DNA of 12,476 nucleotides from UBA9676 sp036522155 (GCA_036522155.1 DATDGI010000037.1:1-12476); one strand, 5' to 3'. Shown: positions 1 through 8,178, numbered from the stretch's first letter. A program made the numbers and translations. The notes: a model not told the origin generated them from the letters alone.

Positions 1-129
1 CGCGAGCGTGACCACCGCCGGGATGACCGGCAGCCAGCCCGAGCGGCCCGCCAGGGCGGTGCGCCGCGGCCCGGCGACCGCGCCGCCCGGCCCGCGGACC
101 GTCACCGGGCTGCCAGCAGAAGCGGTCAC
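1..129 (-). CDS. 5'-end of a probable membrane protein gene, cut by the window edge
   Basis: Only the first 43 codons are in the window; the frame is still open at position 1. The start is a GTG at 127-129, with GAGGAC (135-140 on the plus strand as gtcctc) five bases upstream and an in-frame TGA at 139-141, which excludes any longer N-terminus. A second GTG at 103-105 is possible. Third codon positions are almost all G or C, as expected for coding DNA here. The peptide has a Gly/Pro/Arg-rich stretch followed by a hydrophobic run (W-L-P-V-I-P-A-V-V-T-L-A) that looks like the beginning of a first membrane segment after a basic cytoplasmic tail. Such N-termini are common in actinomycete multi-pass glycosyltransferases, but the family cannot be assigned from this piece. 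It lies 106 bp downstream of hpnH on the same strand and could be the next operon gene or an independent one. Confidence 0.6.
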   Translation of the reverse strand, partial: MTASAGSPVTVRGPGGAVAGPRRTALAGRSGWLPVIPAVVTLA

Positions 130-235
130 GAGGTGTCCTCACGGTCGCAGCGGACAGCAGCCTGCGGCCCGAACCAGCGGTGACGCGGTTCGCGCCGGGT
201 TGCTACTTTACGTGCCCGGGCCGGGCCGCTGGCGG
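130..235. other. hpnH 3' intergenic region with competing inverted repeats
   Basis: This spacer lies between the hpnH stop and the next minus-strand start. The segment CGGGCCGCTGG (222-232, plus strand) is complementary to GCGGCCCG at 164-171 and also to CCAGCGG at 174-180, so two mutually exclusive stems of 7-8 bp could form. There is no T-tract after either stem, so a classical intrinsic terminator is not supported. I see no convincing -35/-10 promoter pair. Confidence 0.3.
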
Positions 236-1240
236 TCAGTTGCCCCGCATGGCGCGCACCGACTCGCGCAGCGAGCCCATGGTGGCCAGCACGGCCGACG
301 GCTCATAACCGCAGTGGGCCATGCAGTTGGCGCAGCGCGGGTCCTTGCCCCGGCCGTACGCGTCCCAGTCGGTGGTCTCGATCAGCTCACGGTAGGTCTT
401 GGTGTAGCCGTCCGCCATCAGGTAGCAGGGCCGCTGCCAGCCGAGCAGCGAGTAGGAAGGAATCCCCCACGCGGTGCAGCTGAAGTCGGCCTTGCCCTCA
501 AGGAAGTCCAGGAACAGCGGCGAGTGGTTGAGCCGCCAGCGGCCGCGGTTCCCGTCCGCGAACGCCTTGCGGAACAGTTCCCTGGTCTCGCCCACGCCCA
601 GGAAGTGCTCCTGATCGGGCGCCTTCTCGTAGGCGTACGCGGGGGAGATCATCATCTGGTCCACGGCCAGGTCGTCGTTGAGGTAGTCGAGCACGTCGAT
701 GACCGTCTGCGGGGTGTCGGTGGTGAAGAACGTGGTGTTGGTGGTGACCCGGAACCCGCGCCGCTTGCACTCGGAGATCGCCGCCACCGCCTCGTCGAAC
801 ACGCCCTCCTTGCACACCGACGCGTCGTGCCGCTCCCGCAGCCCGTCGATGTGCACCGCCCAGGCGAAGTAGCGCGAGGGCGTGAACTTGTCGATCTTCT
901 TCGGGATCAGCAGCGCGTTGGTGCACAGGAAGACGTACTTCTTGCGTTTGATCAGCTCGCTGACGAGGACGTCGATCTGCGGGTGCATGAGCGGCTCGCC
1001 GCCGGCGATGGACACCATCGGGGCGCCGCATTCCTCGATCGCGGCCAGGGCCTGCTCCACCGGCATCCGCTGCTTGAGCACGTCGTGCGGCTGCTGGATC
1101 TTGCCGCAGCCCGCGCATTTGAGGTTGCACGCGAAGAGGGGCTCCAGCTCAACCAGCAGCGGGAACTTGTCGTTCCTGGCGATCTTCTGGCGCATGAGGT
1201 ACGCCCCGATCCGCAGGCTCTGGCGCAGCGGCATGCTCAT
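236..1240 (-). CDS. hpnH: HpnH, B12-type radical SAM adenosylhopane synthase
   Basis: This 334-residue protein matches the HpnH family, which joins a 5'-deoxyadenosyl radical to the hopene (diploptene) side chain to give adenosylhopane, the first step towards C35 hopanoids. The radical SAM cluster motif CxxxCxxC is C38, C42 and C45, followed by the SAM-contacting GGEP at 80-83. Further cysteines at 255, 272, 303, 306 and 310 lie in the C-terminal extension typical of this family. The ATG at 1238-1240 is preceded by a near-perfect Shine-Dalgarno sequence (AAGGAGG, 10 bases upstream) inside the end of the upstream gene. The two genes overlap by 4 bp (ATGA), so translation is probably coupled. 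It is the last recognisable hopanoid gene of the operon. Length and motifs look intact. The assignment is by family resemblance read by eye and is strong. Confidence 0.95.
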   Translation of the reverse strand: MSMPLRQSLRIGAYLMRQKIARNDKFPLLVELEPLFACNLKCAGCGKIQQPHDVLKQRMPVEQALAAIEECGAPMVSIAGGEPLMHPQIDVLVSELIKRKKYVFLCTNALLIPKKIDKFTPSRYFAWAVHIDGLRERHDASVCKEGVFDEAVAAISECKRRGFRVTTNTTFFTTDTPQTVIDVLDYLNDDLAVDQMMISPAYAYEKAPDQEHFLGVGETRELFRKAFADGNRGRWRLNHSPLFLDFLEGKADFSCTAWGIPSYSLLGWQRPCYLMADGYTKTYRELIETTDWDAYGRGKDPRCANCMAHCGYEPSAVLATMGSLRESVRAMRGN

Positions 1241-2760
1241 GACGACCTGACCTCCTTGGGCAGGCTGAAACGGATGGATTCGGTGGCGGTCACCCGCTCG
1301 CTCACCTCGGCCGGTCCCAGACCGGCCAGCGCGGCCACGATGTCCCCAACGACTGCGGGGGGTGCCGACGCGCCCGCGCTGATGCCAATCGTGCTGACCC
1401 CGGCGAGCCAGCTCAGTTCGATGTCGCCCGGCCCGTCTATCAGGTGGGCCGGGGCTCCCGCCCGCTCGGCCGTCTCCACCAGCCGCAGCGAGTTGGAGGA
1501 GTTGGCCGAGCCGGCCACCAGTACCAGGTCGGCCTCGACAGCGACGGCCCGGACGGCCTGCTGCCGGTTGGTGGTGGCGTAGCAGATGTCGTCGCTGCCC
1601 GGTGCCCGGGCGTCCGGGAAGCGTTCCCGTAGCGCGCCGGCCATCTCCTCGGCTTCGTCCACCGACAGCGTGGTCTGCATGAGGTAGGCGACCTTGCCCG
1701 GGTCGGCGGGCCGCAGCCGGGCCACGTCCCCGGCCGACTGGATCAGGGCCATCGAGTCCGGCGCCTCGCCGAGAGTGCCCTCGACCTCCTCGTGCCCGCC
1801 GTGCCCGATCAGCGCGACCAGGTAGCCATCCGCGGCGAACCGGCGGGCCTCGGCGTGGACCTTGGAGACCAGCGGGCAGGTGGCGTCGATGGTGTCCAGC
1901 CCGCGCCGGTCCGCCTCGGCCCGCACGGCCGGCGAGACACCGTGGGCGGAGAACACCACCCGGGCGCCGTCCGGGACCTGGGCCAGTTCGTCCACGAAAA
2001 CCGCGCCCCGCTGTTCCAGGTCGGCCACGACGTGGGTGTTGTGCACGATCTGCTTGCGCACGTAGACCGGCGGCCCGTACTTGTCCAGGGCTTTCTCCAC
2101 GATCTCGATCGCCCGCTCCACCCCGGCGCAGAACGACCGCGGCCCGGCCAGCAGCACCCGCCGCTCCCCGGCCGCCGCCGCCCACCGGGTCAGCACCGGC
2201 CCGGCGGCCCGGAGCGACCGCAGCGCCCGCCACCCCCCGGCCAGCCCGCCCGGCAGCAACGGCTGCTCCGCCGTGTCGGACACCGCCCGCACCACGGCGA
2301 ACGGCCGCCCCGCCGCCCCGGCGGCCAGCCACGCGGATTCCAGGTCGACCACCACGGCCCCGGCGCAGGCCTGCCGGGCCTTGTCCCGCGCGCCCCGCAG
2401 CCGCTCCACGCTCACCACCGGCCCGGTCCTGACCACCAGCCCAGCCCGCCGCAACTCCCCCGCCAGCAACGCCGCCGACGGGCATTGCGTAGTCGTGGTC
2501 CCATCCGTGACCTCGGTCGCGACCACCACGTCGCCAGGCCTGAGATCCCGCGTCAGCCCACCGCCGGTCCCCGCCACCGCCAGCGCCCCGAACTCCTCAC
2601 TGGCCAGCCTTTCCGCCTGCCGCCGCGCCCGGATCGGCCCGTACCCGGAAACCCGGACCTCGCCCCCATCCCCGATCCCCGGCCGGACGGCCCGCGCCTC
2701 CGGCAGCATCGGCGCACACACCACCAACCGCCGCCCGGATCCCGGCCCCGGCGCCATCAC
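1237..2760 (-). CDS. ispH: Fusion protein: HpnG-like nucleosidase/phosphorylase domain + IspH (HMBPP reductase)
   Basis: One uninterrupted 507-residue frame carries two enzymes. Residues about 11-195 resemble the hopanoid-associated phosphorylase/HpnG family (MTA/SAH nucleosidase fold), expected to release adenine from adenosylhopane. Candidate catalytic positions are E21, E141 (in VDLES) and D162 (in SDTAEQ), with a GGGL-RPGDVVV loop at 66-80. Residues about 200-500 are a complete IspH/LytB, which makes IPP and DMAPP in the MEP pathway. The three Fe-S cysteines are C211, C295 and C393; likely substrate residues are H240, H273, H323, E325, T363/T364 and S421-N423. The joint (about 195-200) is a short Ala-rich linker with no stop or internal Shine-Dalgarno that I can see. 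The start is GTG at 2758-2760 or ATG at 2755-2757; GGGAGG lies 6-9 bases upstream. It overlaps shc upstream and hpnH downstream by 4 bp each (GTGA, ATGA). The IspH assignment is very secure and the HpnG role is probable. Confidence 0.92.
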   Translation of the reverse strand: MMAPGPGSGRRLVVCAPMLPEARAVRPGIGDGGEVRVSGYGPIRARRQAERLASEEFGALAVAGTGGGLTRDLRPGDVVVATEVTDGTTTTQCPSAALLAGELRRAGLVVRTGPVVSVERLRGARDKARQACAGAVVVDLESAWLAAGAAGRPFAVVRAVSDTAEQPLLPGGLAGGWRALRSLRAAGPVLTRWAAAAGERRVLLAGPRSFCAGVERAIEIVEKALDKYGPPVYVRKQIVHNTHVVADLEQRGAVFVDELAQVPDGARVVFSAHGVSPAVRAEADRRGLDTIDATCPLVSKVHAEARRFAADGYLVALIGHGGHEEVEGTLGEAPDSMALIQSAGDVARLRPADPGKVAYLMQTTLSVDEAEEMAGALRERFPDARAPGSDDICYATTNRQQAVRAVAVEADLVLVAGSANSSNSLRLVETAERAGAPAHLIDGPGDIELSWLAGVSTIGISAGASAPPAVVGDIVAALAGLGPAEVSERVTATESIRFSLPKEVRSS

Positions 2761-4763
2761 GCCCCGCCTCCCAGATACCGCCCGAGCGCATTAACCGGGA
2801 AGATCAGCCGGTACAGGTGGTAGTTCAAATAGAAGTCACGCGGGAACCCCGTCCCGGTGAACTGCGGCTCATCCCAGGTTCCGTCGGGACGTTGGTGCTC
2901 GCAGAGCCAGCGGATGCCGGCTTCCACGGCTCGGCCTGCTAGCCGGGCGTCCGGTGCCCCCGGCAGAGGCGTTGAGCCGCCGCCGGGGGTACCGTGCGCA
3001 CGGCCCGGCCCCCCGCCCGCCGCCAGCAGGGCCAGCAGCGCCCACGCGGTCTGCGACGCGGTCGATTCGCCCCGCCCGGCCAGCGACGGGTCGTCGTACG
3101 AGCGCAGGTCCTCGCCCCAGCCGCCGTCCGGGTTCTGGTGCTCCTCCAGCCAGGTCACGGCACGCCTGATAACCGGCTTCTCCGGCTTGACGCCGGCCGC
3201 GATCAGCGCGGGGACGACGGCGCCGGTGCCGTAGACGTAGTTGGCGCCCCAGCGGCCGAACCAGGAGCCGTCCGGTTCCTGGGCCTTGAGGAGCCAGACG
3301 ACACCGCGCCTGGCTGGGCGGCTGCCGCCCAGGCCTTCGGCGGCGAGCGCTTCGACGACGTGGGCGGTGACGTCGGCCGATGGGGGGTCCACGACCGCGC
3401 CGAAGTCACAGAAGGGGAGCTTGGTCGGGAGCTGCGAGGTGTTGTCGGCGTCGAAGGCGCCCCAGCCGCCGTCGCGTGACTGCATGCCGGTGATCCAGCG
3501 GAGGCCGCGGGCGAGGGCGGCCGCGCGGGCGTCCGCGCCCGGGCCGCGCACGCGGCGCAGGGCGAGGACGGCTTCGGCGGTGTCGTCGATGTCGGGGTAG
3601 TTGTCGTTGTCGAACTCGAACGCCCAGCCGCCGGGGGCCAGGGTGGGGCGGCGGACCTGCCAGTCGCCGGGGCCGGTGATCTCCTCGGCGAGGATCCAGT
3701 CGGCGGCGCGGATCATGGCGGGGTCGTCGGCGGGGAGGCCGGCGTCGGACAGGGCGATCATCGCCAGCACGGTGTCCCAGACCGGGGACTGGCAGGCCTC
3801 CATGCGGCGGACCGGGCCGTCCGGGGTGTCCTCGGTAATGGTGAAGCGGTCCAGGCCGGCCAGGCCTTGCTTGATCACCGGGTGGTCCAGGCCGTAGCCG
3901 AGCAGGTGCAGGGCGATCAGCGAGTAGACCCAGGGCGGCTGGATGCCGCCCCAGCAGCCGTCCTGCTCCTGCCGGGCGATGATCCACTCGGCGCAGCGGC
4001 GGAGGGCGGCGCGGCGGATGGCACGCGCCGGGGCCGTCCGGGGCCGGAGCCGTTCGTACCGGTGCAGCACTTCGTCCAGGCGGCTGAAGATGGCCGTCCA
4101 GGCGGAGTCCTCCCGGGCCCGGGGGGCGTGGGGCGGGGGGTCGGTGGGGAGGGCGGCGGCCGTGGTCAGTTCGGGGAGGGAGAAGGGGAGAGGGCGGACG
4201 GGGCGGACGGAGCCGACGATGGTCAGGGCGACGATCGTCTGCCGGGCCCAGCAGCCCCAGTCATAGACGTTCAGCGGGAACCAGGCGGGCAGATAGATCA
4301 GCTCGGGTGGCATGACCGGCAGGTCATCCCAGGGCCACTGGCCGAACAGGGCGAGCCAGATGCGGGTGAACACCCGGGTGGCCGGGATGCCGCCGCCGGC
4401 CCGGATCCAGGCCGCGGCCCTGGCCATGTGCGGGCGGGCCGGGTCGTGCCCGGCCAGCCGGAGCGCGACGTAGGCCTCGACGGTGGTGGACAGGTCGCCG
4501 GGGCCACCGTAGAAGTTGGCCCAGGTGCCGTCCTCGCGCTGGCGGGACGCGATCCCCCGGGCCGCGGCGGCGGTCTGCTCCGCGGTGCGGACGCCGAGGA
4601 ACTCCCGCAGCAGCAGGTCCTCGGCGTCCATGGTGACGTTGGTCTCCAGCTCGCCCTGCCACCAGCCCTGCTCGTGCTGGATGCCGAGCAGGTGGTCGCG
4701 GGCGCGGGCCAGCGCCCCGGCCGGGGTAACCCCGGCCGTCACGGCCGCCCTCACGCTCACCAT
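2757..4763 (-). CDS. shc: Squalene-hopene cyclase
   Basis: This 668-residue protein is the class II triterpene cyclase that folds squalene into hopene/hopanol at the inner face of the cytoplasmic membrane. The catalytic acid motif DxDD is DIDD at 391-394. At least six QW repeats (Q-x-x-D-G-x-W) are visible at 75-81, 265-271, 428-434, 495-501, 543-549 and 624-630, and the N-terminal WW-GELETNVTMDAED signature (34-49) is typical of prokaryotic cyclases. Length is normal for the family. A Gly/Pro-rich insert at about 582-606 separates the last two QW repeats. I chose the ATG at 4761-4763, giving a 7-bp overlap with the prenyl synthase gene; GTG at 4758-4760 would give a GTGA overlap. No strong Shine-Dalgarno is present, so translation probably depends on coupling. 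The frame continues open for 195 codons upstream, but that part is antisense-like shadow of the neighbour. Confidence 0.97.
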   Translation of the reverse strand: MVSVRAAVTAGVTPAGALARARDHLLGIQHEQGWWQGELETNVTMDAEDLLLREFLGVRTAEQTAAAARGIASRQREDGTWANFYGGPGDLSTTVEAYVALRLAGHDPARPHMARAAAWIRAGGGIPATRVFTRIWLALFGQWPWDDLPVMPPELIYLPAWFPLNVYDWGCWARQTIVALTIVGSVRPVRPLPFSLPELTTAAALPTDPPPHAPRAREDSAWTAIFSRLDEVLHRYERLRPRTAPARAIRRAALRRCAEWIIARQEQDGCWGGIQPPWVYSLIALHLLGYGLDHPVIKQGLAGLDRFTITEDTPDGPVRRMEACQSPVWDTVLAMIALSDAGLPADDPAMIRAADWILAEEITGPGDWQVRRPTLAPGGWAFEFDNDNYPDIDDTAEAVLALRRVRGPGADARAAALARGLRWITGMQSRDGGWGAFDADNTSQLPTKLPFCDFGAVVDPPSADVTAHVVEALAAEGLGGSRPARRGVVWLLKAQEPDGSWFGRWGANYVYGTGAVVPALIAAGVKPEKPVIRRAVTWLEEHQNPDGGWGEDLRSYDDPSLAGRGESTASQTAWALLALLAAGGGPGRAHGTPGGGSTPLPGAPDARLAGRAVEAGIRWLCEHQRPDGTWDEPQFTGTGFPRDFYLNYHLYRLIFPVNALGRYLGGGA

Positions 4764-5800
4764 TGCCGCGCCGTGATGAACTCGGCGATGCCGGAGAACT
4801 CGGCCTGGATGCCGTCGGGCAGCCCGGTCTCGGCCAGGCAGGCATGCGCGGAAGCGAGCTGCCGGGCCGCCTCGTCCTCGGTCCAGGACTTGCCACCCGC
4901 CGCCACCACCAGGTCGGCCGCGTGGACCAGATCGTCCTCGGTGAGGGCCTCGTCCCGGCCGAGCAGCGCGGCAAGCTCGGCGGACTCGGGCGCGCCCGCG
5001 CACAGGGCCGCCACCACCGGCAGCGACTTCTTCCTGGCTCGCAGGTCGGAGCGGACCGGCTTGCCGGTCACCTCCGGGGCGCCCCAGATGCCGAGCAGGT
5101 CGTCGGTGAGCTGGAAGGCCAGGCCCGCGTGCGCGCCGAACGCGGCCAGGCCCATGGCCAGCTGCGGCGGCGCCCCGACATGGATGGCGCCGATGCTGCA
5201 CGCGCAGGCCATCAGGGCCGCCGTCTTGTCCCCGGCCATGGCCAGGCATTCGGCCAGCGAGACATCGTCCCGCTGCTCGAACGCCAGATCCGCGCCCTGG
5301 CCGGCGATCAGCCGCTGCACCGCCACCGACAGCGCCCGGGCCGCCCACACCCCCTGCGGGGCGGTGTCCTCCAGCAGGATGTCCTGCGCCAGGGCGAGCA
5401 TGGCGTCGCCGGCCAGGATGGCCGCCCCCACGCCGTACACCGTCCAGGCGGTCGGCCGGTGCCGCCGCTCGGTGTCGCCGTCCATGATGTCGTCGTGCAG
5501 GAGCGAGAAGTTGTGCACCAGTTCCACCGCGACCGCGGCGGGCACACCGCGCTCCGGCGTGGCATTGGCGGCCCGGGCCGACAGCAGGGTCAGGGCCGGC
5601 CGCAGGGCCTTGCCCGCGCCCGCGGGCCGGCCCGGGGTCCCGGGCCGGGCGGCGGGGGCCGCCGCCGTCCCATCGGCCAGCCCCAGGTGGTAGGCCGCCA
5701 CCCGGCGCACGTCCGGGGTGAGCCTGCCCACCGCGGCGGCCAGGGCCGGGCCGACCAGGTCGCGGGCGGTCTCCACCCCGGCCGGCATGACGGCGGTCAT
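4757..5800 (-). CDS. Polyprenyl (farnesyl/geranylgeranyl-type) diphosphate synthase
   Basis: A trans-isoprenyl diphosphate synthase of 347 residues. The first Asp-rich motif is DDIMD at 103-107 and the second is DDLLG at 233-237, so the last Asp of the canonical DDxxD is replaced by Gly; from memory this occurs in related actinomycete enzymes. The substrate-binding GxGKxLRP is at 61-68, and K247 with the RKKSLP segment at 256-261 fit the family. Its place between hpnE and shc implies that it supplies farnesyl diphosphate for squalene, but the sequence does not fix chain length: F98 at position -5 from the first motif is compatible with FPP or GGPP. The ATG at 5798-5800 has GAGGG seven bases upstream and overlaps the hpnE stop by 4 bp (ATGA). 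A Pro/Gly/Ala stretch at 46-60 replaces part of the usual N-terminal region. Confidence 0.93.
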   Translation of the reverse strand: MTAVMPAGVETARDLVGPALAAAVGRLTPDVRRVAAYHLGLADGTAAAPAARPGTPGRPAGAGKALRPALTLLSARAANATPERGVPAAVAVELVHNFSLLHDDIMDGDTERRHRPTAWTVYGVGAAILAGDAMLALAQDILLEDTAPQGVWAARALSVAVQRLIAGQGADLAFEQRDDVSLAECLAMAGDKTAALMACACSIGAIHVGAPPQLAMGLAAFGAHAGLAFQLTDDLLGIWGAPEVTGKPVRSDLRARKKSLPVVAALCAGAPESAELAALLGRDEALTEDDLVHAADLVVAAGGKSWTEDEAARQLASAHACLAETGLPDGIQAEFSGIAEFITARQW

Positions 5801-7266
5801 GCCGGCACCCTCGCGTCGGCCGGAGCGGGCCTGCCGCTCGCTGCCACCGCCAGGTCGTGGCGCAGTGCCCGTACCGCGTTCAGTCCGCTCCGCACGGCTC
5901 CCTCCATCGTGTCCGGCCATCCGGTGTCGGTCCAGGCACCGGCCAGCACCAGGCCGGGCACGGCGGTGGCGGCCGGTGGCCGCAGCCGCTCGCACCCGGG
6001 AACCTGGCGTATCGTCGCCCGCCGCTCCCTGGTGACGAAAAAGTCGGTGACCCGCGCGCCCCCCGCGGCCGGGAACAGCTCCGCCAGGGCAGGCAGGAAC
6101 TGATCCCGCAGGGCCGACGCCGGGACGTCCACATAGCTGTCCGCCGCGGACAGCGAGATCGCGAGGTACTGGCCGGCCCGCAGCCCGGACGGGCCGGTCC
6201 GGTCGAAGACCCACTGGACCGGCGAGTCGACGGCGGCCGCGAACGGCAGCCGGGTGACCCGGCGGTCGTAGATCACATGCACGTTGACGATCGGCGAGGT
6301 GGCCAGCTCGCGCCACTGGGCCGGCCCGGGGTGGCTGGCCGGGGCATCGGCCGGCATCAGCCGGGCCGCGGTCTCCGGCGGCACCGCGAGCACGACGCCG
6401 TCGGCATCGATGGCCGTGGGCCCGTCACCGGCCCCGCGGCGTTCGGCCAGCTGGACCCGCAGCCTGCGGCCTGAGCCGTTGCCGCCGGGCCGGCCGGGCC
6501 GCAGCGACACGGCCGCCGCCTTCGCACCCAGCCGCACCTGCGCGCCAAGCCGCGTCAGCAGGGCCGCGGCCGCGCGGCCGTGCAGGTCGCCCAGCGGGAT
6601 CGCGGGCACCCCGATGTCGGCCGCGTCCCGCGCGCCCAGCAGCGCCGTCTTCACCACGGTCGCGGCCAGGGCCAGATTGGCGTCGTCCCCGGGCACGTTC
6701 AGCGACGACACGGTGAACAGGTCCCACAGCACCCGCCTGATCCGTTCGTCCTGGCCACGGGCGGCCAGCCAGTCACCAAGCCGGGTGGTGTCCAGGTCGC
6801 CCCGGTCCGGGTTGAGTGCGGTCATGGCCAGTGCGGCCCGGGCGGCCCGCAGGCGTTGCGCATAAGAAAGGTGCCGGTAGCCAGCCAGGGCCGCACCCAT
6901 GTGCAGCGGGCCGGGCAGCCCGGTGCGGCGCAGGCGGGCCCGGCCGCCGGGGCTGAGCACGGTGACATCGAACCGGTCCTGCAGGGCGACCGATCCGGCC
7001 ATGCCGAGCCGGGCGAGCAGCCCCAGGTAGGCCGTGCAGCAACGCAGGAACACGTGCTGGCCGTTGTCGACGATCAGGCCGTCGCGGCTGAACGAGCAGG
7101 TGGCGCCGCCGAGCCGGGGCCGGGCCTCCAGCAGGGTGACGCTCACCCCGGCCTCGCTGAGCGCGACCGCGGCGGTGATGCCGGCCAGGCCGCCGCCGAT
7201 CACCACCACCGAGCGCCGGGCCGGGACGCGCGGCCCGGCGCTGGCCGCGGGCCGGGGGCCGGTCAC
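5797..7266 (-). CDS. hpnE: HpnE, hydroxysqualene dehydroxylase (FAD amine-oxidase fold)
   Basis: A 489-residue flavoprotein of the squalene-associated dehydrogenase family, which reduces hydroxysqualene to squalene in the HpnC-HpnD-HpnE route. An N-terminal Rossmann dinucleotide motif GGGLAG (24-29) follows a beta strand and is completed by E47 in the LLEAR segment, the ADP-ribose contact. The C-terminal FAD-binding block LAGAWTDTGW-MEGAVRS sits at about 441-460. Low-complexity Gly/Arg inserts at about 256-268 and 276-284 make it somewhat longer than many homologues. Translation starts at a GTG (7264-7266) overlapping the hpnD stop by 4 bp (GTGA), with GGAG about eight bases upstream. No membrane helix or signal peptide is visible. 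Carotenoid desaturases share this fold, but the operon context makes HpnE the clear choice. Confidence 0.93.
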   Translation of the reverse strand: MTGPRPAASAGPRVPARRSVVVIGGGLAGITAAVALSEAGVSVTLLEARPRLGGATCSFSRDGLIVDNGQHVFLRCCTAYLGLLARLGMAGSVALQDRFDVTVLSPGGRARLRRTGLPGPLHMGAALAGYRHLSYAQRLRAARAALAMTALNPDRGDLDTTRLGDWLAARGQDERIRRVLWDLFTVSSLNVPGDDANLALAATVVKTALLGARDAADIGVPAIPLGDLHGRAAAALLTRLGAQVRLGAKAAAVSLRPGRPGGNGSGRRLRVQLAERRGAGDGPTAIDADGVVLAVPPETAARLMPADAPASHPGPAQWRELATSPIVNVHVIYDRRVTRLPFAAAVDSPVQWVFDRTGPSGLRAGQYLAISLSAADSYVDVPASALRDQFLPALAELFPAAGGARVTDFFVTRERRATIRQVPGCERLRPPAATAVPGLVLAGAWTDTGWPDTMEGAVRSGLNAVRALRHDLAVAASGRPAPADARVPA

Positions 7267-8174
7267 CGGGCCGCTCCGGCCGGGGCGGGGCGCGCGCCGT
7301 GCGGGCGCAGGGCGGAGGCCAGTGACCTGGCCGCCACCATCGCCTTCTCGCTGGTGGACAGGGAGACGCGGCGGTCAAGGACGGCCCGCGGAGTGGCCGC
7401 TATCCGCTTCAGCAGGCGGAAGTAGATGCCGGCCATGGCCCCGGCCGAGGCCGCGCTGCGCCAGTCGAGCAGCGGCATCAGCGCCAGCCCCTTGGCGTAC
7501 CAGGTGGCGGCCCGCTGGGCCTCGAACTCCACCAGTTCGGCCAGCTTGTCACGGTCAGCCTGGTCGCCGGCCAGCGCGCAGCCGAACCGCTCGAAGTCCT
7601 CGGCCGGCAGGTAGACGCGCCCGCCGGCGTAGTCCTCGCGGATGTCGCGCAGGATGTTGGTGAGCTGAAGCGCAACCCCCAGCGCGTCCGCGAGCGGCGC
7701 GGCGGTGGCCACGTCGGCGGTGCCGAACACGCCCAGCGAGAGCCGGCCGATCGAGCCCGCCACACAGCGGCAGTAGTACAGCAGGTCGTCGAAGGTGCGG
7801 TAGGTGGTCCCCCGCACGTCCGCCTCGCAGCCGTCGATGAGCTCGCCGAACGCGGCCAGCGGGATGTCGAACCGGCCCGCCGCGTCGGCCAGCGCCAGCA
7901 GCACCAGGTCCTGGCCCGCCCCGTTTGCCCCGGCCGGCCGGTCGCCGTTGCCCGCCAGCGCGGTCACACTGGCCCGGGCCTGCGCCAGCGCGGCCAGCTT
8001 GTCCGGCTTGGGCAGGTCGCCGTCGCCGATGTCGTCGATCCGGCGGGCGAAGGCATACACCGCGGCCAGCGCCTGCCGCTTGGGCGGGGGCAGCAGCCGG
8101 ATGCCGTAAGAGAAGTTCCGCGCCTGCGACCAGGTGATCTCCTCGCAGTGCCGGTAGGCGGCGTGGACGTCCAT
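7263..8174 (-). CDS. hpnD: HpnD, presqualene diphosphate synthase
   Basis: A squalene/phytoene synthase family protein of 303 residues. HpnD condenses two farnesyl diphosphates to presqualene diphosphate. The two Mg-diphosphate-binding Asp-rich motifs are DDIGD (47-51) and DIRED (177-181), the latter inside QLTNILRDIREDYAGGRVYLP-type context characteristic of HpnD rather than HpnC. The N-terminal S-x-ARNFSYGIRLLP (16-29) is also typical. I chose the ATG at 8172-8174, four bases after the hpnC stop, because conserved sequence begins there. An in-frame ATG at 8193-8195 would add seven residues and overlap hpnC by 17 bp, but it lacks a Shine-Dalgarno. The stop overlaps the hpnE start by 4 bp. 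Phytoene synthase has the same fold; paired hpnC/hpnE genes and shc in the operon rule in squalene synthesis. Confidence 0.93.
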   Translation of the reverse strand: MDVHAAYRHCEEITWSQARNFSYGIRLLPPPKRQALAAVYAFARRIDDIGDGDLPKPDKLAALAQARASVTALAGNGDRPAGANGAGQDLVLLALADAAGRFDIPLAAFGELIDGCEADVRGTTYRTFDDLLYYCRCVAGSIGRLSLGVFGTADVATAAPLADALGVALQLTNILRDIREDYAGGRVYLPAEDFERFGCALAGDQADRDKLAELVEFEAQRAATWYAKGLALMPLLDWRSAASAGAMAGIYFRLLKRIAATPRAVLDRRVSLSTSEKAMVAARSLASALRPHGARPAPAGAAR

Positions 8175-8178
8175 GGCC

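Noticed and set aside
8..1582. Plus-strand open frame of 524 codons opposite hpnH and the IspH fusion
   Set aside because: It is antisense to two secure genes, its composition is the Arg/Gly/Val/His-rich type produced by the complement of GC-rich codons, and it resembles no family.
1241..2485. N-terminal extension of the hpnH frame by 415 codons
   Set aside because: It overlaps the IspH fusion in another frame; the ATG at 1240 has an AAGGAGG and begins the conserved HpnH sequence.
4764..5348. N-terminal extension of the shc frame by 195 codons
   Set aside because: This part lies inside the prenyl synthase gene in another frame and has no cyclase similarity; family length fits the start at 4763.
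3867..5693. Plus-strand open frame of 608 codons opposite shc and the prenyl synthase
   Set aside because: It is a shadow of strongly supported minus-strand genes; long antisense frames are expected at this GC content.
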